A stretch of 24,451 nucleotides of DNA, taken from positions 1 through 24,451 of the forward strand of contig JAOUPL010000008.1 in assembly GCA_029879825.1 (NCBI GenBank), read 5' to 3'. The DNA comes from Candidatus Bathyarchaeota archaeon (GTDB lineage Archaea > Thermoproteota > Bathyarchaeia > Bathyarchaeales > Bathyarchaeaceae). Positions within the stretch are counted from its first letter, which is position 1; each line of letters begins with the position of its first letter. Position numbers and translations under genes: made by a program. Positions 1 to 7,119 of this stretch are shown piece by piece. The notes below the pieces were generated by a model. It was not told the DNA's origin. It made no database searches and saw only the letters and a program-made list of their open reading frames with translations.

Positions 1-503
1 TCAAGAACCATGAGAATTCTGAACATTGGGTAGATGTTGGTGTTGTGCTTCTCTATCTGCATTATGATTGGTCTATTGGTTTGCCTACAGAAAGATAGTG
101 CTGCCCATCCGGAGCCCTCTACACTAGCAGCAGCTTGAGAGAATTCCTTTCTGAACCTTTCAAAACTTCCAAACTCTTTCTTCAGGACGTTGCCTAAGAC
201 TCCGCTTGGTTCGCCACCACCTTTGCCACTTGGCGCTAAGGAAGGCCAGAACACTGAATGGAGTATATGACCTCCTATGTTGAAAGACAACGTCTTTAAT
301 GTGGATTTGATATCGAGATCGATGTTTTCTTTTCGTGCTTTTTCGAGCTGCTCAAAAATCGCATTCGCACCATTGACATATCCCTGATGATGTTTTTCAT
401 GATGTATCTTCAATTGTTCCTCGGATATATATGGCTCTAGATCCTTGTAGCCGTAAGGTAGTTTTGGCAAAACGTAAAACTTGCCCTTTTCCACGCCTAT
501 CAC
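1..503 (-). CDS. sod: Superoxide dismutase, Fe/Mn family (C-terminus cut off by window edge)
   Basis: Dismutates superoxide to peroxide and oxygen in the cytoplasm. Reading the reverse strand from GTG at 503 gives 167 codons open to the left edge. His34, in the H-x-x-K-H-H-x-x-Y-V pattern, and His82, in ILHSVFWPSL, match the first two metal ligands of the family. The glycine-rich stretch after it (about 92-98) and the SGWAAL segment (131-136) are also typical. The Asp/His ligands of the DVWEHAYY motif lie beyond the edge, so Fe versus Mn preference cannot be judged. An in-frame TAA lies three codons upstream of this GTG; GTG 494 is an alternative start. It follows tfb on the same strand after a 225-bp gap that holds its own TATA element and two GC palindromes. 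With the catalase at 19371 it suggests exposure to oxygen. Family call is firm. Confidence 0.95.
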   Translation of the reverse strand, partial: MIGVEKGKFYVLPKLPYGYKDLEPYISEEQLKIHHEKHHQGYVNGANAIFEQLEKARKENIDLDIKSTLKTLSFNIGGHILHSVFWPSLAPSGKGGGEPSGVLGNVLKKEFGSFERFRKEFSQAAASVEGSGWAALSFCRQTNRPIIMQIEKHNTNIYPMFRILMVL

Positions 504-540
504 ATCCAGTTAGATTTCGAGATTCCAATAGAATTTAAAC

Positions 541-553
541 TTTTTAAATATAT
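541..553 (-). promoter_or_regulatory. TATA element of the superoxide dismutase gene
   Basis: On the reverse strand the sequence ATATATTTAAAAA lies about 40-50 bp before the GTG at 503. This is the usual archaeal spacing for a transcript with a leader of about 15-20 nt. Position and composition are seen; function is inferred. Confidence 0.6.
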
Positions 554-593
554 GTGGCTGTTAGATAACAGTCACATTTTGGAGAGGTCTATC

Positions 594-603
594 TGCGCGC
601 GCA
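594..603. repeat. (GC)n palindrome TGCGCGCGCA
   Basis: Perfect 10-bp self-complementary alternating tract between tfb and sod, about 40 bp upstream of the sod TATA element. One of 14 such tracts in the window. Confidence 0.8.
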
Positions 604-640
604 CATCTTTTTTTTCCACACTTAAAATGTTAGAAGGTAG

Positions 641-654
641 TTTCGCGCGCGAAA
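641..654. repeat. (GC)n palindrome TTTCGCGCGCGAAA
   Basis: Perfect 14-bp palindrome, 37 bp beyond the tract at 594-603, in the same tfb-sod gap. A paired arrangement like this could serve as a double operator, but that is inference. Confidence 0.8.
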
Positions 655-728
655 GCGTTGACAGGCATCTTTTTACACTAAGAATGATAATCACAACGAA
701 GACGCTGGAGCTTACAAAAGTCGGAAGA

Positions 729-1664
729 TTAGATGGATATAACGAACAGGAGTCGCTCGACCAACTCCTTGTAGCGGTTCCTTATCGTGACTTCCGTCAC
801 CTGAGCAATTTCAGCGATTTCCCTCTGGGTTTTTCTTTCTCCAGCCAAGACCGACGCAATGTAGCTGGCGGCTGCGGCTATGCCGGTGGGGCCCCTCCCT
901 GACGTGAGTTTTAGTTCCTTTGCAGAGGTGAGGATTTTGTGGGCGATTTCTTCAACATTTCCCTGCATGGTTAGCTGGTTGGAAATCTTGGTTACGTACT
1001 GGCTGGGTTTTAAGGGTGGTATGAAATAGTCAAGTTGTTTTGCGAGAAACCGGTAGCTGTTTCCAACTTCCTTCTTATGCATGTTCGAGGCTTGGGCGAT
1101 CTCCTCGAGGGTTCGAGCCAATCCGCATTGTCTAGTAGCCACGTATATGGCGGCGGCTGTCATGCCTTGAATAGACCTTCCGCGAATGAGACGCTCCTTA
1201 ACTGCTTTACGATAGATGATGGACGCGGTTTCAAGGATGTTTTTGGGTAGGTTAAGACTGTCAGATATCTTGGAGATTTCAGAAAGGGCGAAGGCAAGGT
1301 TTCTCTCCGAAGCGTCAGAAACTCTGATGCGACGTTGCCACTTACGAAGCCGGTAGATCTGAGCCTTCTCCCCGGAAGGTAAACTCTTGCCATAAATGTC
1401 GCGGTCTTGCCAGTCGATCATGGTGGAAAGGCCTTTATCGTGAATGGTGAATGTGGGAGGGGCTCCAACTCGAGCTCGCTTTTCATGCTGCTCGTTGTCA
1501 AAAGAACGCCATTCTGGTCCCTGGTCCGCAGGTTCAGTGGCGACGACAAACCCGCAGTTCATGCACACAATCTCGGCGCACTCGTAATCTCGCATGAGCC
1601 GAGTGCTCCCGCATTCTGGACACTGCTGAACCTTCAACGGTTGCGGAGGGGATTCTTCCTTCAT
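729..1664 (-). CDS. tfb: Transcription initiation factor IIB (TFB)
   Basis: Archaeal TFIIB homologue that binds the TBP-TATA complex and recruits RNA polymerase. The 311-residue product has an N-terminal zinc ribbon with Cys15, Cys18, Cys34 and Cys37 (CPEC and CMNC). A conserved linker follows (GPEWRSF at 49-55, then RVGAPPTFTIHDKGLSTMI), and two cyclin-like repeats of about 90 residues run from about 110 to the end. Length is normal for archaeal TFB. The ATG at 1664 is preceded by a long GA-rich run that can act as a ribosome binding site. Multiple tfb copies are common in archaea, so this need not be the only one. Confidence 0.97.
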   Translation of the reverse strand: MKEESPPQPLKVQQCPECGSTRLMRDYECAEIVCMNCGFVVATEPADQGPEWRSFDNEQHEKRARVGAPPTFTIHDKGLSTMIDWQDRDIYGKSLPSGEKAQIYRLRKWQRRIRVSDASERNLAFALSEISKISDSLNLPKNILETASIIYRKAVKERLIRGRSIQGMTAAAIYVATRQCGLARTLEEIAQASNMHKKEVGNSYRFLAKQLDYFIPPLKPSQYVTKISNQLTMQGNVEEIAHKILTSAKELKLTSGRGPTGIAAAASYIASVLAGERKTQREIAEIAQVTEVTIRNRYKELVERLLFVISI

Positions 1665-1720
1665 CTTTCTCTCTTCTTCTCTTTCCTTTCAGGTTCGGAG
1701 GGGACGAATTAAAGAACTAG

Positions 1721-1728
1721 ACGCGCGT
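1721..1728. repeat. (GC)n palindrome ACGCGCGT
   Basis: Perfect 8-bp palindrome in the leader region of tfb, between its TATA-like element and the ATG. A second GC-rich group, CCCGCGCTC, follows at once. Shorter than most of the set. Confidence 0.6.
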
Positions 1729-1766
1729 CCCGCGCTCACAAAACCTAAGGTTCAAACGAGCCACTT

Positions 1767-1776
1767 CACTTAAACC
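1767..1776 (-). promoter_or_regulatory. Possible TATA element of tfb
   Basis: Reverse-strand GGTTTAAGTG about 105 bp before the tfb start would give a leader near 80 nt. The remaining 1777-2064 stretch also holds a possible TATA (GGGATATACAGG near 1987-1998) for the gene at 2065 and a weak AACAG/CTGTT hairpin near 1970-1985. I see no gene there. Confidence 0.35.
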
Positions 1777-2064
1777 TTTCTAAGAGTAGTTTCTGAAAAT
1801 TCCCACTTTGCGCCTTTGACTCCGATAGCCTGCATCGTTTTTCATCGATTTATGCATATGTGCACAGCGCGTTCGTGCTTTTGAATATGACTTACAAGAA
1901 ACTGTTTATTAGGGAACTACGCCTCATCTCTCTTTCCATTTGGAATTTAAAACTCAAAACGATTTCAAAACAGAGATGCGCTGTTAGGGATATACAGGTG
2001 TGTTTTCTGCGTGTTAATAATGTAGTAATATGTTTTTCACTTCCTCTTTTGTGAGGGGTCAAAA

Positions 2065-2340
2065 ATGCCAAGCTTTCTCAAAAATGGGGAGAAGGAAAAG
2101 AAGCAACCTCTGGTATACAAACTGGATTTAACCAGAATTCAAGGGGACGGAGAGTTTCCCTGCCCAAATTGCGGTGTTACCATATCTCCTGAAGATGAAA
2201 CAGAGGATGTTTACTGCATTCTGGAGACGAAGGTTGACGGCCAAGCTTTGGAGGAATTGATAGTTCAATGCAACAAGTGTGCAAGCCAAATTCGTCTAAT
2301 TGGTTTCCATATCCTACGCGGGCATTGCGTAGCCTGTTGA
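2065..2340 (+). CDS. Small Cys-pair (zinc-ribbon-like) protein, unknown function
   Basis: A 91-residue protein with two Cys pairs, C33-P-N-C36 and C69-N-K-C72, separated by 32 residues, as in a zinc ribbon. There is an extra Cys51, and the chain ends in C88-V-A-C91. The final pair at the extreme C-terminus is unusual and could add a second metal site or a disulfide. The ATG is well supported by GAGGGG about 9 bases upstream (2052-2057). It stands alone, with tfb divergent on the left and a small membrane protein gene on the right. I do not recognise a named family; a regulatory or nucleic-acid-binding role is only a guess from the fold type. Confidence 0.8.
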   Translation: MPSFLKNGEKEKKQPLVYKLDLTRIQGDGEFPCPNCGVTISPEDETEDVYCILETKVDGQALEELIVQCNKCASQIRLIGFHILRGHCVAC

Positions 2341-2441
2341 CATATCGCTTGTGAAAAATGTTCTAGATCTAAAGCATCGCGCGTATGGATGCCTTCTGTG
2401 GCAGAGTGCCCAAATCGGTTCTGGCTAGACATTACACCGAC

Positions 2442-2454
2442 TTGCGCGCGCGAA
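2442..2454. repeat. (GC)n tract TTGCGCGCGCGAA
   Basis: Alternating GC tract in the 2341-2505 gap, immediately 5' of an AT-rich TATA-like stretch (AATAATTAAAG, about 2458-2468). No RNA gene is visible in this gap. Confidence 0.75.
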
Positions 2455-2505
2455 CCGAATAATTAAAGCCAAATAGAACAGACAATTCAACTTTTGGAGA
2501 GAATA

Positions 2506-2727
2506 TTGCAGAGGATTGAGGTGAAAGTAGAGTTGAGGGCAGGATTAGTGATTAGTTGGATTCTGATGATTGTGGCTTTCGTCCATTTCTTGTTCCTCTT
2601 AATTGCAATGTCAGTACCATCCAGCTTGCGCGTAGAGGAAATATCTCCAACTCTCCAATTCATGGGAGTCACTGCATTAGCGATAGCAATAATACTTAAC
2701 ATCATAGAATCAAGATGCAAAGAATGA
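2506..2727 (+). CDS. Small two-helix membrane protein, unknown
   Basis: About 73 residues with two hydrophobic segments: the first rich in I, V, F and L (about residues 13-35), the second near the C-terminus (about 53-70). A short polar loop separates them, and the tail is charged. Three starts compete: TTG 2494, TTG 2506 and GTG 2521. TTG 2506 is preferred because GGAGAG lies four bases upstream. The TATA-like AATAATTAAAG at about 2458 fits a transcript starting close to this TTG. The reverse strand is also open here, but it lacks a start signal and I treat it as a shadow. No family recognised. Confidence 0.6.
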   Translation: MQRIEVKVELRAGLVISWILMIVAFVHFLFLLIAMSVPSSLRVEEISPTLQFMGVTALAIAIILNIIESRCKE

Positions 2728-2770
2728 AAGTAAGAACTCAACCTTCCCTCCTTTTTCCAAGTATTCGTTT

Positions 2771-2784
2771 TATGCGCGCGCATA
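2771..2784. repeat. (GC)n palindrome TATGCGCGCGCATA
   Basis: Perfect 14-bp palindrome in the 2728-3060 gap between two convergent genes, so it is not obviously promoter-linked. A second tract, AGCGCGCGT, follows at 2811-2819. The rest of the gap is T-rich. Confidence 0.8.
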
Positions 2785-2810
2785 CAGTAGATACGTCGCA
2801 ACTTCAGAAT

Positions 2811-2819
2811 AGCGCGCGT
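2811..2819. repeat. (GC)n tract AGCGCGCGT
   Basis: Short alternating tract 27 bp after the palindrome at 2771-2784. It is the last of the left-hand group; the next one is at 13763. Confidence 0.65.
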
Positions 2820-2870
2820 CCAAACCCAAACATTTCTAACCTCAATTTCTTCACTACATGGCGGGCTATT

Positions 2871-2932
2871 CTTTTTATCTATTTTCCAATTTTCTCCTGG
2901 TGTTTCTTTTTCTTTTTAATATTCTTTTTTCT
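2871..2932 (+). terminator. T-rich stretch, probable transcription end
   Basis: Several runs of 4-6 T follow the membrane protein gene. Archaeal RNA polymerase terminates at T-runs without needing a hairpin, so this is a plausible end point for the upstream gene. No strong stem-loop is visible. Confidence 0.4.
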
Positions 2933-3052
2933 CAACGCTTTCATAAAGAGCCCTCCGTCTAAACAAGAATAAATAAAAGTCACTTTTGTTTGTTTCTTCT
3001 TCTGTTTGCTGTTTTGTCCATGTCTGTTTGCTTCCCGTTATTGCACGCATAT

Positions 3053-3068
3053 TTGCATAATTATGCAA
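3053..3068. repeat. 16-bp palindrome TTGCATAATTATGCAA
   Basis: Perfect palindrome that overlaps the stop codon (3061-3063) of the reverse-strand nucleotidyltransferase gene. It may act at the RNA level as a 3' hairpin, or as a protein site. It is AT-rich and unlike the GC tracts. Confidence 0.5.
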
Positions 3069-4071
3069 GTATCATATGATCCGAAATCTTGTTTCCCAAG
3101 AGCAATCTGAAGTGTTCACGGTCTCCCTCTCTTTGCATCCTTTCAACTTTGCCCTGGGCAATCACAACCTCGCCACTCTTGGCCTGTTCACAAAATCTTC
3201 CTCGAAAAGACACGATCTCCTCAACCGGCTCAACATGAAGCCCTTCAAGAAATTCCACGTTTTCGATTTTATAGCAACACGGAGTGAAAATTGCCTCCGA
3301 ATCGTCCACAACCTTGGCTTTAATCTTAGCGTAGCCTTCAGGCTTGTAAAGAACTGTGCCATACTGTTCCTTAACTTCGTTCCAATCCTTCACGAAACGA
3401 ATGAAATAGTCTCTATCCATAAATTTGCCCTGCAAAACCTTTCGAGAATCAGTTCGAACAAAATCTTCGAAGGATGTAACCGTATCTTTCGAACGAAAAT
3501 CGAACAGCCCTTTCAACTCTTTTAGGCTGTAGGGCTTGACAGGGCTTTTCCTATCTTCTATCATCCGCCTCAAAGCTGAATAAACCTTGTAACATGTTTC
3601 AGATCCATAAACAACAGGATCTATGTCAGAAGTTGAAGTGTGAAGCTTCACTAAGATGGAACCTGAGATACCTAGCTTGCTCCACGGAACCTCCGCATTC
3701 TCCTTCAGAAGTTCCAAAAACCATAACGCTGTTCTCTCCACCTCATCCAACTCATCTTCATAGCGGAGATCTCGCAAACGACGAGTGGGCTGATAATTAT
3801 ATTTCACAGCTTCAAGAGGGACCTCGCAAAGATGCTCGTTGAAAACCTGATCGTACACTAAGTATCTTGGAAAACTCTGTTTTAGCAAGGCGTAACGATC
3901 AGAAAGGGCGTAAACTTTTCGGTAGGTTGTTCCATCTTTTCTTCGGTCACCAGCTGGATCAGGAACATAACGGAGGAAGGCTACAACTCTACTCGGAGGA
4001 TGAACCAATCCTTTAACGTCGAATATGCTATCTTCAAAGGTTTCGATGAAGTCGCCCTCTCTCGCCTTCAT
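3061..4071 (-). CDS. Predicted nucleotidyltransferase (COG2413-like)
   Basis: A 336-residue protein with a central nucleotidyltransferase signature: GISGSILVKL at 134-143, then SDID at 148-151. These match the G-S and D-x-D metal-binding elements of polymerase-beta-type transferases. The N-terminal part (FDVKGLVHPPSRVVAF, about 17-32) resembles a conserved archaeal domain found with it. Substrate unknown; RNA or small-molecule nucleotide transfer are both possible. The open frame begins with TTG at 4086 and has GTG 4080 and ATG 4071. I choose ATG 4071, giving MKAREGDFIE, because the recognisable family sequence starts there. It is divergent from the H4MPT region across a 200-bp gap. Confidence 0.8.
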   Translation of the reverse strand: MKAREGDFIETFEDSIFDVKGLVHPPSRVVAFLRYVPDPAGDRRKDGTTYRKVYALSDRYALLKQSFPRYLVYDQVFNEHLCEVPLEAVKYNYQPTRRLRDLRYEDELDEVERTALWFLELLKENAEVPWSKLGISGSILVKLHTSTSDIDPVVYGSETCYKVYSALRRMIEDRKSPVKPYSLKELKGLFDFRSKDTVTSFEDFVRTDSRKVLQGKFMDRDYFIRFVKDWNEVKEQYGTVLYKPEGYAKIKAKVVDDSEAIFTPCCYKIENVEFLEGLHVEPVEEIVSFRGRFCEQAKSGEVVIAQGKVERMQREGDREHFRLLLGNKISDHMILA

Positions 4072-4239
4072 ACCATTCACAAGCAAGCGGTTTCGAGTGT
4101 GTCAATAGCATTGGTTTGAGGGGATGCTTATTATTTTTCTCTTAAGCGGTAAAACTAATTGAGACAACATTCCCAATAATTAGTTCGTTTTTCAACCAAA
4201 AGAGACATACCTAAAAGTTCTCTTACACTTATTGTAACC

Positions 4240-4251
4240 TTAAATTAGCAA
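4240..4251 (+). promoter_or_regulatory. Possible TATA element of the DUF447-mptG operon
   Basis: CCTTAAATTAGC lies about 25-30 bp before the ATG at 4273, and GGAG follows at 4261. A leader of only a few bases is implied. The wider gap 4072-4272 also contains a loose AAGAGA/TCTCTT inverted repeat near 4200-4224. Confidence 0.45.
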
Positions 4252-4272
4252 TATTACATTGGAGTTGACTTG

Positions 4273-4926
4273 ATGACTAACTTAACAAATCTAGGTTTCT
4301 TAAAAGGAGCAATCATGGAGACGATAGTTTCTACTTACAATGCGAACGAACAGCCTAACGCTGCGCCTATGGGTATAAAAACAGAAGACATGAAACACAT
4401 AGTTATTCAACCATACACTTCTTCCATGACTTATGCAAATCTGCAATCGAAAAGATGCGCAGTCATTAATGTGACTTCTAACCCAGAATTATATTACCGT
4501 ACAGCCTTCAAAGAAGCAAACCCAGGGGGAAGAACACCACTTGAATGGTTTGAAAAAGTGGAAACCGTGGATGCTCCAGGACTGCGGATGGCGGATGCCT
4601 TCGTTGAGGTTTCTGTTTTAGATATAAAATCGTTGGGGGCTGAGAGAGCTGAAGTTTCATGCGATGTCCAACTTATCAAGACGTCAAGCTTTTTGCCTAA
4701 AGTCTATTGTCGGGCAACATTTGCAACAATTGAATCCATTATACATGCAACACGGGTCAAGCTTTTCTTAGCTGGCGATAGACAAAAGCAAGAGCAAGCG
4801 CGTAGGCTGATAGAGTTAATTGAACATTACAACGCTATTGTGAATCGTATAGCTCCAAATTCGCGCTACTCTGCAATCATGGCTGATTTAACTCAGAGAA
4901 TCAATTCATGGAAGGATGAAAGTTGA
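4273..4926 (+). CDS. DUF447 family protein, probable flavin-binding, H4MPT-cluster associated
   Basis: A 217-residue protein of the DUF447 family, which has a split beta-barrel fold like FMN-binding flavin reductases. The family signature ETIVSTYN followed by PNAAPMG lies at about 16-34. Genes of this family recur next to H4MPT biosynthesis genes, so a role in that pathway is likely, though the reaction is not established to my knowledge. ATG 4273 has GGAG eight bases upstream. An internal ATG at 4315 also has a good AAAGGAG site, but starting there would remove the conserved LGF-x-KG segment. The stop overlaps the mptG start, so the two are translated as a coupled pair. Confidence 0.85.
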   Translation: MTNLTNLGFLKGAIMETIVSTYNANEQPNAAPMGIKTEDMKHIVIQPYTSSMTYANLQSKRCAVINVTSNPELYYRTAFKEANPGGRTPLEWFEKVETVDAPGLRMADAFVEVSVLDIKSLGAERAEVSCDVQLIKTSSFLPKVYCRATFATIESIIHATRVKLFLAGDRQKQEQARRLIELIEHYNAIVNRIAPNSRYSAIMADLTQRINSWKDES

Positions 4927-5897
4927 AAGTCTACGTTAAGACTCCAGCTAGGCTTCATTTGGGGATCATAGACTTGGGAGGCGATCTGGGACGAATTTTT
5001 GGGGGAATAGGAGTAGCCATAAACTACCCAAACGTGATTCTTGAGGCTCAACTATCCCAAAGTATTATCGTTGAGGGAGAGAAAAGCGACACTGTAAAGT
5101 TGCTGGCTGAGCATTTTCTCAAAAAATATCACATAGAATCTAAAGTTACCATTAATGTTAAGCAAACCATTCCTAAACATATGGGATTAGGCTCTGGAAC
5201 TCAGCTGGTTTTAGCTGTTGCCACCGCTCTCGCCAAACTGTTTCATGTAGAAGCTTCAATTCGAGACCTCGCCCTTGCTATGAGAAGAGGAACTATCTCG
5301 GGCGTCGGCACAGCAGTTTTTGAACAAGGCGGATTCATAGTTGAAGGCGGATTAAAAACTGAAAAAAACAAACGCTTTCCAATTCCACAAAGCTTTCCGC
5401 CAGTAATTTTTCATCAACCATTTCCAGAAGACTGGCTTTTTGTTGTAGCTGTTCCAAGTGTTAAACGGGGTTTCACCGACGAAGAAGAATTGCCAGCGTT
5501 TAGACGGTTGCCTCCAATGCCTGCTCAAGATGTGGGCAAGATATGCCGCCTAACAATGATGAAGCTTCTTCCTTCGCTAATTGAACATGACATCGAAAAT
5601 TTTGGAGAGGCGCTTACACAGATTCAAATCATTGTCGGAGAATACTTCGCTGAGGTTCAGGGAGGAAAATACTCCAGTCCAGTAGCCAAAGAATGCATTG
5701 AACACATGCTGAAACTTGGAGCTTACGCGGTGGGACAAAGTTCATGGGGACCTACCTTCTATGGGCTTGTTCAAGGCGAAAAACAAGCACGAAAACTTCA
5801 ATCGTATGTTCAAGCCTTTCTGGATAAAGGGGTTGGCGGAAAGGTTTTCTATGTAAAAGCAAACAATAGAGGCGCCGATATTAAGCTTGTAGATTAG
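4923..5897 (+). CDS. mptG: Beta-ribofuranosylaminobenzene 5'-phosphate synthase (beta-RFAP synthase)
   Basis: Condenses 4-hydroxybenzoate or 4-aminobenzoate with phosphoribosyl pyrophosphate, losing CO2 and pyrophosphate. This is the committing step of the methanopterin side chain. The 324-residue product is a GHMP-kinase-fold protein. ARLHLGIIDLGGDLGR at the N-terminus (9-24) is the RFAP synthase signature, and PKHMGLGSGTQ (84-94) is the GHMP nucleotide/phosphate loop. The TTG start at 4923 overlaps the TGA of the preceding gene (4924-4926) and is preceded by AAGGATGAAAG. Length is usual for the family. A short hairpin with a T-run follows the stop. Confidence 0.93.
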   Translation: MKVYVKTPARLHLGIIDLGGDLGRIFGGIGVAINYPNVILEAQLSQSIIVEGEKSDTVKLLAEHFLKKYHIESKVTINVKQTIPKHMGLGSGTQLVLAVATALAKLFHVEASIRDLALAMRRGTISGVGTAVFEQGGFIVEGGLKTEKNKRFPIPQSFPPVIFHQPFPEDWLFVVAVPSVKRGFTDEEELPAFRRLPPMPAQDVGKICRLTMMKLLPSLIEHDIENFGEALTQIQIIVGEYFAEVQGGKYSSPVAKECIEHMLKLGAYAVGQSSWGPTFYGLVQGEKQARKLQSYVQAFLDKGVGGKVFYVKANNRGADIKLVD

Positions 5898-5918
5898 ACA
5901 GCGAATTGTCTTTTTTTT
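5896..5918. terminator. Hairpin plus T8 between convergent genes
   Basis: AGACA (5896-5900), a six-base loop and TGTCT (5907-5911) run into eight T residues. It lies directly after the mptG stop and reaches the stop of the opposing DUF1464 gene. It can serve mptG as a terminator; in the other direction the T-run is inside the gene end. Confidence 0.55.
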
Positions 5919-7026
5919 AGGCACTTCTCAGGTTTTCTATTACAGCCTTTTTGTCAAAGTCTGGAAAGAAAATGTAATCAAGAACTGTGCCTTTCACGTC
6001 TTTAATCTTCATAACTTCTACTAATTCGCTGTATTTACCGCCAGCAATTCCGTTAGCGATTAGGGTTGTGCCGTGAGCCACATCCTTAGCTTCCTTCGCG
6101 AAAATATGGAGTGGTCGACGCACCGAAACGCCGAACTTCTCGCTTAGTATTCTCTCTAAGTCGTTACGAAGCCTTTCCACTCGAGATAATCTTCCAGTAA
6201 CTATGATTTCTATCGGTTGTTTCTCGAAAGATGTACGCAGTATAGCTATGGCTTTAACGATTCCTTCCGTCATGCTTTGCCAAGCCAACTGGTATTCATC
6301 TTTATTTAAGTTTGCAGCAAAGTCTTCGACTTCTAGTATTTTGTGTGCGGCAATGAACGAAGCTCCTGCTTCGAAAAGTTTTAGCTTACTGAACTTGCCT
6401 AGAAGGTAGGCTAGTTCTCCGTCCATTTGGCTTAGAGTAAGATAGCCCGGACCAGGGAAAATTGTGCCTCCGACTGCGTCGATGATTTGTCCGTTTTCCA
6501 CAGCCATCGCTGCGTTGTAGCCGAACCCCATTTCAACGCAGATTAAACTTGTCTTATCATAGTTAATCCCGTGTTCTTTGGCTTGGTCCCAGATGGCGAA
6601 GGCTGCAACGCAGGTTTTGTCTGCTGTTCCCATATCTATCTTGTTCACTTTCCTATGCAAAGGTATGGTTGGCAAAAGAACAACTCCAGGCACAGAATAA
6701 GCGTTTAAACCAGCCTCTTTCATCATCCATAACAGCTTTCTTAAACCTGAAAGAACTGGAATATCGACGTCGCCAACCTTGTCAAGAGTTGTTAAAGCCA
6801 CGTCCTCTTTTGTGAATTGTGATATATGTTTAAATTCAAGCCCATACCCTGATGGGCCTACAATAACATCGGCTTCAGCATCCTTAATCATTTCAAAAAC
6901 TTGCGACGGCTCACTAGCGACAACCTCACTGGAAATGGACTCGTCGAGAACCACATTGTCTACATCATCCTCTATACAGAGGAGATCATAACTTTTTGTA
7001 CCAGGGTCGATACCTAAAGCCCTCAA
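5917..7026 (-). CDS. DUF1464 ASKHA-fold protein (COG2441, 'predicted butyrate kinase')
   Basis: A 369-residue member of the archaeal DUF1464 family. It opens with ALGIDPGTKSYDL, the phosphate-1-type loop of the acetate kinase/sugar kinase/Hsp70 superfamily. Later elements are CVEMGFGYNAA (phosphate-2-like) and IIVTGRLSRVERL (adenosine-type). The butyrate kinase label comes from distant fold similarity and is not supported here. Embedding between mptG and mptE points to a role in H4MPT synthesis, for instance as a kinase or chaperone-like ATPase. The frame is open up to 7080, but TTG 7026 gives MRALGIDPGT and has AAGGTG six bases upstream, so I take it as the start. It is divergent from mptE and convergent with mptG. 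Confidence 0.85.
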   Translation of the reverse strand: MRALGIDPGTKSYDLLCIEDDVDNVVLDESISSEVVASEPSQVFEMIKDAEADVIVGPSGYGLEFKHISQFTKEDVALTTLDKVGDVDIPVLSGLRKLLWMMKEAGLNAYSVPGVVLLPTIPLHRKVNKIDMGTADKTCVAAFAIWDQAKEHGINYDKTSLICVEMGFGYNAAMAVENGQIIDAVGGTIFPGPGYLTLSQMDGELAYLLGKFSKLKLFEAGASFIAAHKILEVEDFAANLNKDEYQLAWQSMTEGIVKAIAILRTSFEKQPIEIIVTGRLSRVERLRNDLERILSEKFGVSVRRPLHIFAKEAKDVAHGTTLIANGIAGGKYSELVEVMKIKDVKGTVLDYIFFPDFDKKAVIENLRSA

Positions 7027-7055
7027 TATAAACACCTTAGCACATAAAAACCAAC

Positions 7056-7076
7056 GGAAAGTAATTAAAACTTTCC
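7056..7076. promoter_or_regulatory. Inverted repeat around the DUF1464 TATA region
   Basis: Arms GGAAAGT (7056-7062) and ACTTTCC (7070-7076) flank the AT-rich core AATTAAA. On the reverse strand the core lies about 40 bp before the TTG at 7026, in TATA position. A regulator binding both arms would block or help TBP/TFB. The repeat is seen; the function is inferred. Confidence 0.5.
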
Positions 7077-7083
7077 ACACGTC

Positions 7084-7095
7084 ATGTCTTATAAC
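7084..7095 (+). promoter_or_regulatory. TATA-like element of mptE
   Basis: GTCTTATAACAA lies about 25-36 bp before the mptE ATG at 7120, in the right place for a nearly leaderless transcript divergent from DUF1464. Confidence 0.45.
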
Positions 7096-7119
7096 AATAA
7101 AACAAAGGACTAAGCTCCC

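Noticed and set aside
1860..2054. Plus-strand 64-codon open frame before the Cys-pair protein gene
   Set aside because: No start signal and no recognisable motif; it lies where the promoter and leader of the gene at 2065 must be.
2341..2460. Possible tRNA-like segment (GGCAGAGTGCCCAAATCGG region)
   Set aside because: No acceptor stem, anticodon arm or T-loop can be formed; the similarity is limited to a D-arm-like string.
2487..2801. Reverse-strand 104-codon open frame
   Set aside because: Antisense to the two-helix membrane protein, which has a binding site and coherent hydrophobic segments.
5917..7026. Literal butyrate kinase function for DUF1464
   Set aside because: Only the ASKHA fold is shared; the position inside the H4MPT cluster argues for another role.
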